Shown here piece by piece: positions 1-8,068 of a DNA stretch of 64,000 nucleotides; positions within the stretch are counted from its first letter, which is position 1, and each line of letters opens with the position of its first letter. This DNA is from Magnetospirillum sp. SS-4 (GTDB lineage: Bacteria > Pseudomonadota > Alphaproteobacteria > Rhodospirillales > Magnetospirillaceae): NCBI RefSeq assembly GCF_902729425.1, contig NZ_CACVCH010000001.1, positions 7,501 to 71,500 on the forward strand, written 5' to 3'. The notes beneath the pieces were generated by a model. It saw nothing but the letters and a program-made list of their open reading frames with translations, ran no database searches and was not told the DNA's origin. The translations under genes were made by a program, and so were the position numbers.

Positions 1-61
1 TCCCCTCGGCCACCCATGTCGCGGTCACCCCGGGCAAGCCGGGCGCCAGACCCAACTGATT

Positions 62-1861
62 TCAGGCTCGGCCATCCGGCCGCTTCGGAACCTGGGGATG
101 GCCAAGGTCGCACATCACGCCGGGGCCGTTGACCAGGGAGAACCCCGACTGCACCACCCTGGCGATCAGCGGCCGGCGCCGCACGCCCCAGACGTAGCAG
201 GCGATCCTGGACTTCCTGGCGGTTTCGCGGAACAGCTCCAGGCGGGCGAACAATTCGTCGTCGCCGACCCGTTCGTCGTCGCCCAGTTCCGCCAGGTCGA
301 CTCCCACCGCCTTGAGGAAGGACAGCGACGGAATCATGTCGACCGCCGACAGCGGCAATCGCGCCATAACGTCGCAGCCGACCCGTTCCAGCGGTTCGAA
401 CATGCGGCGCAGGGCATGGGGCGGCACCGAGGGCGACAGGCCGAACACCTCCATCTTCAACTGCTTCTGGCGGGCGACCGGCGGACAATCCTCGAACGGA
501 ATGCGGATGCAGTCGCGCCAGCGCGGCGCCAGCGACATCCAGTGCACCGGCACCGTCAGCCCCACCTTCTGGCGTCCGAAGAACAGGGCCTTCAGTTCCT
601 TAGCCGCCTGGGTGGCGGTGAAGCGGTCGAGGGTCAGAACCTCGATGGGCGCCAGGCCGGCATAGGCGTTCACTCCTTCCAGCGACGGCGCCCCCTCCTT
701 GTCCACCCGGATGACCCTGGCATGAAAGGCGCCGATGGCGCGGCGCGACGTCACCCAGGTCGGCGACCACACCAGGGTCAGCGAGGATTCCGGCGTCATC
801 CGGGCCACGGCCGCCCCACGGTCCTGAATCTGGCTGTCCAGCCAGTTCGGGGTTCCGGCGGCGACCGATTGCGAAGCGGTCGGTGACGGAGCGGCCGCCG
901 GACGCTCGCCGGCCCCGGCGCCGACGGTCATGACCCGACGGGGCGCGTCGGCCCCGGTCAGTTTCCCGCCCTGATCCTCGACCCAGTCGGGACGGCCGGA
1001 CGGCGGGTCGGCCCGGTCCCGCTGCCCGCCCGAAACGACGAACACGCTTCGGGGCGCGTCGGCCCCCGTCAGTTTCCGGCCCTGATCCTCGGCCCAGTCG
1101 GGACGGCCGGACGGCGGGTCGGCCCGGTCCCGCTGCCCGCCCGAGATGGCGAACACGGTTCGGGGGGCGTCGGCTCCCTTCGCCAGCGGATCGTCGGCCA
1201 TCAAGGTGGCGAGCGTCGCCCGGTGGGGAGCCGCCATGATGGCCCGGGCGGCGGCCCCCTCCGCCCCTCCCGCCTCGCCCAGACCGGCGGCGAGCGCGGC
1301 CCCAGCCTTGGCCAGGGCGTCCTCGATGGCGGCGCGGTCCATGTCGCCATCCTCGGTCAGGGCGGCCGCGATGGGCATGTTGGCGGCCCAGACCTGCGGC
1401 CTGCGGCCATCGATCACCGCATCGCCAAACAGGTGAGCGGCAATGTCGCGGGCGATGGCGGCAACCCGGGTCCGGGTTTCGGAACGCGAACTGTTCGGCA
1501 AGGCCAGGCAGGCGATCTCGGCATCCAGGCGGGTGAAGATATCCTTTTCGGTATCCACATGCCGGCGAATGATGGACTCGACCGCCACTTCCACCAGTCC
1601 GCCCAGTTTTTCCCACTTGCCGCCGACCGCCTGACGGAAATCGGTGAGGGAAAAGACATGCAGGCGGTGCTGTCCGGCGGCGTCGGCCTCCTTCATCCGC
1701 ACCAGTTCGTCGGCGAAGCTGTCGACGGAGAGATAGCCGCTGCGCCGGGCCATGCGGATGGGCCTGCGCCCGTCGGCCCGGGGGCGCTCGTCGGGTTTTT
1801 CTTCCTCGGCCAGACGGCTGAACCGCCGGCGGATGCTCCGCCAAAGATCCGACAGCCCCAT
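62..1861 (-). CDS. Uncharacterised protein with tandem 37-residue repeats; degenerate GGDEF/EAL-like ends
   Basis: A 599-residue soluble protein of unknown function. Residues about 65-150 (a segment beginning LHVFSLTDF) have the rhythm of a decayed GGDEF-like fold but no GG(D/E)EF signature. The last 130 residues, ending near GFSLVNGPGV, resemble the end of an EAL-like barrel without its catalytic acids. The middle carries two near-identical 37-residue units, each containing SGGQRDRADPPSGRPDW, plus the start of a third. There is no signal peptide or membrane segment. The ATG sits beside a divergent chemotaxis receptor gene and nothing downstream is coupled to it in the window. The GGDEF/EAL resemblance is by eye only; if real, this is more likely a non-catalytic scaffold or nucleotide sensor than an enzyme. 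Confidence 0.75.
   Translation of the reverse strand: MGLSDLWRSIRRRFSRLAEEEKPDERPRADGRRPIRMARRSGYLSVDSFADELVRMKEADAAGQHRLHVFSLTDFRQAVGGKWEKLGGLVEVAVESIIRRHVDTEKDIFTRLDAEIACLALPNSSRSETRTRVAAIARDIAAHLFGDAVIDGRRPQVWAANMPIAAALTEDGDMDRAAIEDALAKAGAALAAGLGEAGGAEGAAARAIMAAPHRATLATLMADDPLAKGADAPRTVFAISGGQRDRADPPSGRPDWAEDQGRKLTGADAPRSVFVVSGGQRDRADPPSGRPDWVEDQGGKLTGADAPRRVMTVGAGAGERPAAAPSPTASQSVAAGTPNWLDSQIQDRGAAVARMTPESSLTLVWSPTWVTSRRAIGAFHARVIRVDKEGAPSLEGVNAYAGLAPIEVLTLDRFTATQAAKELKALFFGRQKVGLTVPVHWMSLAPRWRDCIRIPFEDCPPVARQKQLKMEVFGLSPSVPPHALRRMFEPLERVGCDVMARLPLSAVDMIPSLSFLKAVGVDLAELGDDERVGDDELFARLELFRETARKSRIACYVWGVRRRPLIARVVQSGFSLVNGPGVMCDLGHPQVPKRPDGRA
940..1165 (-). repeat. In-frame 111-bp tandem duplication inside a coding region
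   Basis: The motif GGGCGCGTCG recurs at 941 and 1052, a period of exactly 111 bp (37 codons), and a diverged third start follows near 1163. The encoded units differ at about five of 37 positions. The third unit keeps only GADAPR before diverging. Because the period is a multiple of three, the reading frame is preserved. Confidence 0.9.
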
Positions 1862-2043
1862 TTACCCGACCCCACCCATGGAAGCGATCACCATGCGACA
1901 TAGTGCCATAGAGATAGGCATGGTTGTGTCAATTTATCGGGACAGGGCGGCCGAATACATCCCCAGGACCCGCCTCCAGCCCGTCTTCTCGCGCCAAGGA
2001 CTATGACGAACCTATACGAAATGATGGATTTTGTTTGTCTGAT

Positions 2044-2057
2044 TTGATATGGATCAA
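2044..2057 (+). promoter_or_regulatory. FNR/FixK-type binding box upstream of chemotaxis receptor
   Basis: The sequence TTGATATGGATCAA is a perfect match to the FNR-family consensus TTGAT-N4-ATCAA. Its centre lies about 53 bp before the GTG start of the methyl-accepting chemotaxis protein. In alphaproteobacteria such boxes bind FnrL/FixK-type regulators that respond to low oxygen. The match is directly visible; the regulation is inferred. Confidence 0.7.
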
Positions 2058-2103
2058 GCCGCCGGACGATTGGCATGTCGCGTCATCATTCAAGGAGGAC
2101 ACC

Positions 2104-3819
2104 GTGAGTGGGAAAGGCCTGACCTCGCTTCGTATCGGCCAAAGGCTTTGGCTTGGCTTCGGAACCCTGTGCGCCCTGATCGCCCTCGCCTCCGGCATCA
2201 CCGTGTTCGAGGCCGGCGGCGTCCGGACCACCACGGACCGGATGATCGGCTTTCGCATGCCGGTGGCCCAGACCGGCGTCAGGATCGAGGCCGACCTTTA
2301 CGCCTCGCTGGCGGCGTTGCGCGGTTATCTGCTGACCGGCAACGACAGCTTCAAGGGAGAGCGTGCCGATGCATGGCGCGAGATCGCCAAAGGCACCGCC
2401 GCCATGGACAGTCTGGCCCCCCGCTTCACCGATCCCGGCAATATCGAACGCTGGAAGGAAACCAAGGATCTGCTGGCCGGCCTGCGGGCGGCGCAGGAAA
2501 AGGCGGAAGGCCTGGGCGCCACCAAGGAAGGGGTGCAGGTCCTGGTCACCGAAGCGATTCCGCGGGTCCGCCGGCTGGTGGTCCTGCTGGCCGGCGACAA
2601 GGGCGCCGACGGCCATCGTTCCGGCGGCATGGTCGATGTGCAGCAGAAGCTGCTGCAAGAGGATGCCAAGGCCGCCGAATCCCAGATTCACACCATGATG
2701 ACGGTGGCGATCGTCGCCCTGGTCGTCGGCATCACCGCCGCCATCGTCATCGCCATGCGCACCGCCGCCTCCATCGTCCCCCCCCTGTCGGCGATGACCC
2801 GAACCATGGAGGTTCTGTCCAAGGGCGACACCACCGTCGAGATTCCGTCCGAGGGACGGACGGACGAGATCGGCGAGATGGCCGCCGCCATGGCGGTATT
2901 CCGCGCCGCCCTGATCCACCAGCGCGACCTGGAGGAAGCCGGCCGCAAGGCGGAGGAGGAGCGCCGCCGCCGCGCCGCCGCCATCGAATCCCTCACCACC
3001 TCCTTCGACCGCGCCGCCAGCGAGATGGTGCATCTGGTGGCCAGCGCCGCCAGCCAGCTTCAGGCCACCGCCGAATCCATGAGTTCCACCGCCATGCAGA
3101 CCAGCCGGCAGGCCACGGCGGTGGCGGCGGCCTCGGAGGAGGCCTCGGTCAATGTCCAGACCGTCGCCGCCGCCGCCGAGGAATTGTCCAGTTCCATCTC
3201 GGAAATCGGCCGTCAGGTTTCCCATTCGCGCGAGATTTCCCACAATGCCGGCATTCAGGCCTCCCAGGCCGGCGAAGCGGTCGCCCAGTTGGCAGGCAGC
3301 GTCCAGCGCATCGGCGAAGTCGTCAGCCTGATCAACGACGTCGCCAGCCAGACCAACCTTCTCGCCCTCAACGCCACCATCGAAGCGGCCCGCGCCGGCG
3401 AGGCCGGCAAGGGTTTCGCCGTGGTCGCCAACGAGGTCAAGACCCTGGCCAACCAGACCGCCAAGGCCACCGACGAGATCAGCCAGCAGATCGCCACCAT
3501 CCAGGACCAGACCCGCCGGGTGGTCGACACCATCGGCGCCATCGTCGGGGTGATCGAGGAGATCGGCTCCATTTCCGCGGGAATCGCCGACGGCGTCGAC
3601 GCCCAGAACTCCGCCACCCGCGAAATCGCCCGCAACGTCGAGCAGGCGGCGGCGGGAACCGCCGAGGTCTCCAGCAATGTGGGTCAGGTCCAGGCGGCGG
3701 CCGACGAGACCGGCACCTCCTCGAACGAGGTGCTGGGGGCGTCGCGCACCTTGTCCGAGCAGTCGGAACGCCTGAGGGGAACCATCGAACAGTTCCTGAG
3801 CGGCGTCAGGGCCGCCTGA
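2104..3819 (+). CDS. Methyl-accepting chemotaxis protein
   Basis: A transmembrane chemoreceptor of 571 residues that would signal through CheA/CheW. An N-terminal membrane helix (about residues 15-35) precedes a periplasmic four-helix-bundle-type sensor region of about 165 residues. A second helix ([18 protein letters not shown]) leads into a HAMP domain and a long cytoplasmic coiled coil. The highly conserved hairpin tip is visible as [20 protein letters not shown] followed by [13 protein letters not shown] chose the GTG at 2104 because AAGGAGG lies six bases before it; the open frame continues upstream without a better ribosome site. A perfect FNR-type box just upstream suggests expression under oxygen limitation. 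The stop codon is directly adjacent to the stop of the convergent MarR gene. The ligand is unknown. Confidence 0.92.
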   Translation: MSGKGLTSLRIGQRLWLGFGTLCALIALASGITVFEAGGVRTTTDRMIGFRMPVAQTGVRIEADLYASLAALRGYLLTGNDSFKGERADAWREIAKGTAAMDSLAPRFTDPGNIERWKETKDLLAGLRAAQEKAEGLGATKEGVQVLVTEAIPRVRRLVVLLAGDKGADGHRSGGMVDVQQKLLQEDAKAAESQIHTMMTVAIVALVVGITAAIVIAMRTAASIVPPLSAMTRTMEVLSKGDTTVEIPSEGRTDEIGEMAAAMAVFRAALIHQRDLEEAGRKAEEERRRRAAAIESLTTSFDRAASEMVHLVASAASQLQATAESMSSTAMQTSRQATAVAAASEEASVNVQTVAAAAEELSSSISEIGRQVSHSREISHNAGIQASQAGEAVAQLAGSVQRIGEVVSLINDVASQTNLLALNATIEAARAGEAGKGFAVVANEVKTLANQTAKATDEISQQIATIQDQTRRVVDTIGAIVGVIEEIGSISAGIADGVDAQNSATREIARNVEQAAAGTAEVSSNVGQVQAAADETGTSSNEVLGASRTLSEQSERLRGTIEQFLSGVRAA

Positions 3820-4248
3820 TCAGTCGGCCTTCAGGTTCCCGATCATCCATCGCAGCAGGCGGATGGCCTCGGCCCTGTCGGCCTCGGCCATCCCCCTGGT
3901 GGCCAGGGCGTTGACCGCGCCGGCCTCGGCCAGCACCGCGTCCCGGATGGCCAGCGCCCGCGCCGCCGGAAAGATCAGGGTGCGGCGACGGTCGTCGGGA
4001 TCGGGCCGCCGTTCCACCAACCCGTCCCGCTCCATGCGGTTCAGGGTGTTGGCCATGGTCGGCTGCTCCACCGACACGGCGGCGGCGATCTCGGTCTGGG
4101 TCAGGCCGGGGCGCTCCCACACCATCAACAGGGCGGGAAACTGCCCATGGACCAGGCCGTGGCTTCCGATGCGCCGGTCCAGGGCCCGGATGAACAGCCG
4201 GGCCGCCAGGTTGACCAGATAGCCGAACGAGGTTTCCCGCTGGAACAT
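3820..4248 (-). CDS. MarR-family transcriptional regulator
   Basis: A 142-residue winged-helix regulator. The recognition region is clear: LTQTEIAAAVSVEQPTMANT followed by LNRMERDGLVERRPDPDDRR, the typical MarR helix-turn-helix and basic wing. I place the start at the ATG at 4248 (MFQRETSFGY). A GTG at 4293 would add 15 glycine- and aspartate-rich residues that look unlike protein sequence and would overlap the upstream gene. It lies downstream of the DUF2269-like membrane protein gene on the same strand and is probably cotranscribed with it. Two palindromes at 4792-4834, upstream of that gene and facing ccoG, are plausible operators for this regulator. The effector is unknown. Confidence 0.88.
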   Translation of the reverse strand: MFQRETSFGYLVNLAARLFIRALDRRIGSHGLVHGQFPALLMVWERPGLTQTEIAAAVSVEQPTMANTLNRMERDGLVERRPDPDDRRRTLIFPAARALAIRDAVLAEAGAVNALATRGMAEADRAEAIRLLRWMIGNLKAD

Positions 4249-4279
4249 CACTCCACCATCCCCATGACCATCATCGCCA

Positions 4280-4768
4280 TCACTCTCCCACACCCTTGCC
4301 GCGCCGCCAATCCGGCTTGAAGCAGGCCAGCGCCATCGTAGCCAGGGCCAGCAGCAGATTGACGGTGCCGGCCACGTCCTCGATCAGCTTGGCCCGGCCC
4401 CAGGCCGCGGGATCGAACCGGTCCTCGGCCAGTTCCGCCGCCATCCCGGCCAGGGCGAAGACCTGGGGGGTGATGACCAGCAACCCGACCGCCAGCACCG
4501 TCAACCCAGCCCGCATGTGCCAGCCGAGCCACGAAGGGCGCGGCGGCGAGAGCCTGGAGCGAAGCATCAGACCGCTTCCCACCGCCAGCACCAGACCGGG
4601 AATGGTCGCGGCCAGGGTGAGGATCAGGACGATCCGGCGCGAGAACATGATTCCGAGAGCGGGTATGTCGCCGCCGGGAAGCACGCCGCCCAGCACGATG
4701 TGTCCGGGCAGGCTGCCCAGGAACAGGGCGATTCCCAGAATGTGAAGGAATTTCAGGCTTGGTCGCAT
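4280..4768 (-). CDS. DUF2269-like integral membrane protein
   Basis: A 162-residue protein with about four hydrophobic helices. It begins MRPSLKFLHILGIALFLGSL, with the early histidine and glycine pattern of the DUF2269/CopD-like small membrane proteins. The ATG at 4768 has GGGAG upstream. A longer open frame continues across the divergent ccoG gene but is a shadow. The gene ends 31 bases before the proposed start of the MarR regulator, so the two probably form an operon controlled by the palindromes at 4792-4834. Function is not established; DUF2269-like proteins are sometimes linked to heme or metal handling, which would suit the divergent ccoG. Confidence 0.7.
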   Translation of the reverse strand: MRPSLKFLHILGIALFLGSLPGHIVLGGVLPGGDIPALGIMFSRRIVLILTLAATIPGLVLAVGSGLMLRSRLSPPRPSWLGWHMRAGLTVLAVGLLVITPQVFALAGMAAELAEDRFDPAAWGRAKLIEDVAGTVNLLLALATMALACFKPDWRRGKGVGE

Positions 4769-4791
4769 GATGCGTCTCCCTCGGAATAAAC

Positions 4792-4834
4792 ATAGCATGC
4801 TATTTATTCTCTCGACATGAAGATAGCAAGCTAT
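4792..4834. promoter_or_regulatory. Paired palindromes, likely MarR operators
   Basis: ATAGCATGCTAT (4792-4803) is a perfect 12-bp palindrome. ATAGCAAGCTAT (4823-4834) is the same site with one central mismatch. Their centres are 31 bp apart, about three helical turns, so both sites face the same side of the DNA. They sit between the DUF2269/MarR pair and divergent ccoG. Size and symmetry fit a MarR dimer; binding is inferred. Confidence 0.65.
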
Positions 4835-4972
4835 TTTTATTCCGGCCGGATATCGTCGTGGTCCGCCCGAGGTGGAGGCGACGCAAGGCTCCCATGCGGA
4901 TTTTAACCGCGACATTGCTGCGGATATTTTATATTGTATTATTCTAATATATATTTTCGAGGAAGCTTCCCC

Positions 4973-6418
4973 ATGGACTCGACCTCCGCCGCCGAGACCC
5001 GCCCCCTGCACCAGGGCGAGGTGCCGGTCTACATGGAAACCGGCAAGGCCTATCCCCGCGCCGTCAAGGGGACCTTCCGCTCGCTGAAATGGTGGGCGAC
5101 GCTCCTGACCCTGGGATGGTGGCATCTGGCGCCGTTCCTGCGCTGGGATCGCGGCCCCGGCGCGCCGGATCAGGCGATCCTGATCGACCTGCCCGGGCGG
5201 CGGGCCTATTTCCTGTTCATCGAGATCTGGCCGCAGGAGGTCTATTACCTGACCGGCATCCTGCTGATCGCCGCCATCGCCCTGTTCCTGATGAGCGCCC
5301 TGGCCGGGCGGGTGTGGTGCGGGTTCCTGTGCTGGCAGACCGTCTACACCGACCTGTTCGTCTGGGTGGAACGGCAGGTGGTCGGCGACCGCAACCAGCG
5401 CATCGTCTTCGACGCTCAAAAGATGTCGCCGGCCAAGCTGGGACGTCTGGCCCTGATCAATCTGGGCTGGCTGATCATCGCGGCGGCCTGCGGCATCGGC
5501 TTCACCTTGTGGTTCGGCGACGCCTTCGAGATGCTGGGAGACATCCTCACCGGCAACGCGTCGACCGCCGTCTACGGCACCATCGCGGTGATCGGCGGGT
5601 TCTGCTTCCTGCTGGCCGGCTATGCCCGCGAACGGGTCTGCGTCTATCTGTGCCCCTATTCCCGTTTCCAGTCGGCCATGTTCGACGAGCATTCCCTGAT
5701 CGTCACCTACGAGGCCTGGCGCGGCGAGACCCGCGCCCCGGCCGGCCGGGACGCCAATTTCGAGGGGCGCGGCCATTGCGTCGATTGCCGCGCCTGCGTC
5801 CAGGCCTGCCCCACCGGCATCGATATCCGCAACGGCAATCAGCTGGCCTGCATCGGCTGCGCCCTGTGCATCGACGCCTGCGATACGGTGATGGACCGGT
5901 TCAAGCTGCCGCGCGGCCTGATCTCCTACGATTCCAGTTTCAACATCGCCGCCCGCGGAAGCGGCGCCAAGCCGCAATACCGCCCCATCCGTCCCCGCAC
6001 CCTGATCTATGGCGGCATCATGCTGCTGGCCGCCACGGTGATGCTGGCGCGGCTGGCGTCCAGGCCCGACGTCGACGTCAACGTGCTGCACGAACGTTCG
6101 CCGCTGTTCGTCCAGATGTCGGACGGCTCCATCCGCAACGGCTATGTCTACAAGGTGCTGAACATGAAGGCCGAGCCCCGCACCTTCGGCCTGACCCTGG
6201 CCGGACTCGACGGCGCCACCATGGACGTGGTCGGCGGCGAGAGCAACGTGACCCGCGCCGAGTTGCAGGTGGCGCGCGACAGCGTCGGCACCTTCCGCGT
6301 CTATGTCAGCGCCCCGGCCGACAAGATCACCGGCCGGAGCATGCCCGTCACCTTCGAACTGAGCGGCCCCAGCCGCACGGTGCGGACGGATTCGCTGTTC
6401 GCCGGGCCGGAGAAGTGA
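4973..6418 (+). CDS. ccoG: Cytochrome c oxidase accessory protein CcoG (FixG/RdxA family)
   Basis: A 481-residue membrane-bound ferredoxin-like protein required for assembly of cbb3-type cytochrome oxidase, where the family is thought to reduce copper for CcoN. Several membrane helices occupy the first 240 residues and include the WCGFLCWQ and CPYSRFQ cysteine motifs. Two 4Fe-4S signatures follow, CVDCRACVQACP and CIGCALCIDACD. After a further helix the protein ends in a periplasmic immunoglobulin-like domain. The ATG at 4973 follows GAGGAAG and an unusually AT-rich leader (about 4920-4958). No ccoNOPQ or ccoS genes accompany it here, so it is an isolated copy. The divergent MarR-type operators suggest it may not follow the usual FNR/FixK control. 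Confidence 0.92.
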   Translation: MDSTSAAETRPLHQGEVPVYMETGKAYPRAVKGTFRSLKWWATLLTLGWWHLAPFLRWDRGPGAPDQAILIDLPGRRAYFLFIEIWPQEVYYLTGILLIAAIALFLMSALAGRVWCGFLCWQTVYTDLFVWVERQVVGDRNQRIVFDAQKMSPAKLGRLALINLGWLIIAAACGIGFTLWFGDAFEMLGDILTGNASTAVYGTIAVIGGFCFLLAGYARERVCVYLCPYSRFQSAMFDEHSLIVTYEAWRGETRAPAGRDANFEGRGHCVDCRACVQACPTGIDIRNGNQLACIGCALCIDACDTVMDRFKLPRGLISYDSSFNIAARGSGAKPQYRPIRPRTLIYGGIMLLAATVMLARLASRPDVDVNVLHERSPLFVQMSDGSIRNGYVYKVLNMKAEPRTFGLTLAGLDGATMDVVGGESNVTRAELQVARDSVGTFRVYVSAPADKITGRSMPVTFELSGPSRTVRTDSLFAGPEK

Positions 6419-6456
6419 CCCTTACCCCATCATTCCGTGGCATCCGCCGGACCTGA

Positions 6457-6747
6457 CGGATAGGCCAGGGAAGGAGCCTATCGCCACTGTTTCGTGGTCT
6501 GGCTCCCCGAATGCCGGGGATTGATCGTGATGGAATGGTGTTCCACAACTTCCGCCAAACCTGCGTGTCGCAGTTGGAGGAAGCGAGAGTGGACACGGTG
6601 AAGGTTGTCCGCATCGTCGTCCACAAGATCATCAACATCACGTCAGAAACTTATGACGGGAAGATATTCACTCCGCCCAAGTGGCTGGGCACCTTCAAGG
6701 ACTTGGACTTCTGGGTGGGCCTGTCGCACCTGATGCCCAAGGCATAG
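6457..6747 (+). pseudogene. Relic of a tyrosine recombinase (phage integrase) C-terminus
   Basis: The frame encodes HNFRQTCVSQLEEARVD and then VHKIINITSETYDG. These match the catalytic HxxR box and the H-(x)n-Y end of tyrosine recombinases, where the usual text is close to FHDLRHT and GHxxxxxTxxY. Only about 95 codons are open and the N-terminal two thirds are absent, so the product cannot be functional. An inverted repeat, GATAGGC/GCCTATC (6459-6482), lies at its left edge, between it and ccoG. A start at 6511 would give 78 residues. The adjoining toxin-antitoxin pair fits a decayed integrated element. The identification rests on motif resemblance. Confidence 0.6.
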
Positions 6748-6751
6748 AGGC

Positions 6752-7330
6752 CTACAAGATGGTGGCATAGCGGCGCAGTTCGGCCACGGTCTTGGGCAGG
6801 GTCTGGGCTTCCAGGGTGTCGAGATAGTCGTGGATCGCCTTAGGCGGGTTCTTTAACCGCTCCCGGCAGGTGCGGACGGACTCCAGCACCCTGGCCAAAT
6901 CCAGGTCGAGCTGAGAGCGAATGAAGTCGTCAGGGTGGATCGCCTCCAGCCCATAGGGGGCCAGGGCGGCGTCGGGAAAGTCCTTGAGATTGAAGGTGAC
7001 GATGGCGTTCGCCCGGCAGTGATAGGCGGCGGCGATGACATGACGGTCATCAGGGTCGGGACAGCCGTGGATCAGGTTGATCAGCGGCTCATGCCCAGAG
7101 ACCAGACTGTCCCAAGCATGGGCATTCATCAGGTTGCGAACCGTCTCCAACCTGTCGCGGGTCAGGTCTGGGCGATTTGCCGACAGGTTGGATATCCACT
7201 CTTCATGGATCTGGTCACTCCAACGGGCGCGAAACAGATCGGCCAGGGTCAACTGCATCAACAGGTCACGCAACGGGGCCGGATACAGCACACAAGCATC
7301 CAGCACGACGGCGAAGCGGCCAGCCATCAA
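6752..7330 (-). CDS. PIN-domain ribonuclease toxin (VapC-like)
   Basis: A 192-residue protein with PIN-domain features. The N-terminal strand VVLDACVLYP carries the first metal-binding Asp. A central acidic pair is visible in GCPDPDDRHVIAAA, followed by the strand AIVTFNLKDFPD, which provides further acidic residues. PIN toxins cleave RNA, commonly tRNA or mRNA, using these acidic residues and Mg2+. It is longer than classical VapC (about 130 residues) because of a C-terminal helical extension. The start overlaps the stop of the preceding antitoxin gene by four bases (ATGA), so the two are translationally coupled. It sits beside an integrase relic, consistent with an acquired addiction module. 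Confidence 0.85.
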   Translation of the reverse strand: MMAGRFAVVLDACVLYPAPLRDLLMQLTLADLFRARWSDQIHEEWISNLSANRPDLTRDRLETVRNLMNAHAWDSLVSGHEPLINLIHGCPDPDDRHVIAAAYHCRANAIVTFNLKDFPDAALAPYGLEAIHPDDFIRSQLDLDLARVLESVRTCRERLKNPPKAIHDYLDTLEAQTLPKTVAELRRYATIL

Positions 7331-7770
7331 TAGCCCATCCCCAGTTCCTGGGAGGCCCGAGCCAATTCATCCAGGGCCTGAGAGCGGTCGGCGGTCAGGC
7401 GGTTCTTGTAGCCCTTGACGTCCTGGAACCTGATGCGGCGATGGGTGCCGACCTTGTGGAAGGCGATGTCTCCACGCTCCAGCAGCCCGATCAAATGGGG
7501 GCGCGAGACGTTGAGGAAGTCGGCGGCCTCCTGCGTCGTCATCTCGGCATGGATGGGGATCATGGTGACAGCGTTGCCTTCCGCCATCTCGGTCAGGATG
7601 TGGGTCAGCAGCCGCGCCACTGACTGAGGCAGCACCAGGGTCTGGCCGTCATCCAACTGAACCCGCAACTCGCCCCTGGCATGGCCCGCCAGAATACGCC
7701 CGGACGCCTCGGCAATCCGGGCCTCGGCTTCCGTCGGTACAACGGGATCGTAGGCCTTCAGGTCCGACAT
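7327..7770 (-). CDS. Antitoxin with excisionase-type helix-turn-helix
   Basis: A 147-residue DNA-binding protein and probable partner of the downstream PIN toxin. The C-terminal half contains MTTQEAADFLNVSRPHLIGL, continuing with LERGDIAFHKVGTHRRIRF. This is the MerR/excisionase-like fold (HTH_17) seen in many antitoxins. The N-terminal 80 residues are probably the dimerisation region; a toxin-binding segment usually lies near the end of such proteins. The overlap with the toxin gene and the inverted repeat directly upstream (7793-7839) fit autoregulation of the operon, which is inferred. Confidence 0.85.
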   Translation of the reverse strand: MSDLKAYDPVVPTEAEARIAEASGRILAGHARGELRVQLDDGQTLVLPQSVARLLTHILTEMAEGNAVTMIPIHAEMTTQEAADFLNVSRPHLIGLLERGDIAFHKVGTHRRIRFQDVKGYKNRLTADRSQALDELARASQELGMGY

Positions 7771-7792
7771 CGATCTCTCCCGCCTTCGGTCA

Positions 7793-7839
7793 TTGGTTGG
7801 CGCAGGTTGTATCCCGCACCTCTTTTATATGGCAACCAA
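7793..7839 (-). promoter_or_regulatory. Promoter region and inverted repeat of the toxin-antitoxin operon
   Basis: TTGGTTG (7793-7799) and CAACCAA (7833-7839) form an inverted repeat flanking an AT-rich segment. On the minus strand this segment reads CATATAAAAG and could be the -10 region, with TTGCGT further upstream as a weak -35. The arrangement suits an autorepressed antitoxin promoter. From 7840 to about 8012 I see no gene. Confidence 0.4.
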
Positions 7840-8012
7840 CCACAACAAACGCAATAATCGAAACAGCCGCCATGGTCAACCCCATACCTAGGCGGTGGCT
7901 GGACACGCCTGCTGCTCGACCTGGGAGGCGAACGTCCCGGCACGGGAGGATGTTGCCTCACCGTTGGACGGGATGCCCGCTCAGGTCTTTGCCCCTGAAC
8001 GTCTGGGCACGG

Positions 8013-8043
8013 AAAAACCCCCGCCAGTTTCCTGGCGGGGGTT
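8013..8043 (-). terminator. Rho-independent terminator of glnA
   Basis: A 12-bp perfect stem (8016-8027 with 8032-8043) closes a GAAA tetraloop on the minus strand and is followed by TTTTTCC. It lies 26 bases after the glnA stop codon and is a textbook intrinsic terminator for the glnB-glnA transcript. Confidence 0.93.
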
Positions 8044-8068
8044 TCGCGATCAAGCCCGAAGGACCGGA

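Noticed and set aside
4769-6091. Long N-terminal extension of the DUF2269-like protein across ccoG
   Set aside because: The extension is antisense to ccoG and low in complexity. The ATG at 4768 has a ribosome site and begins the hydrophobic family motif.
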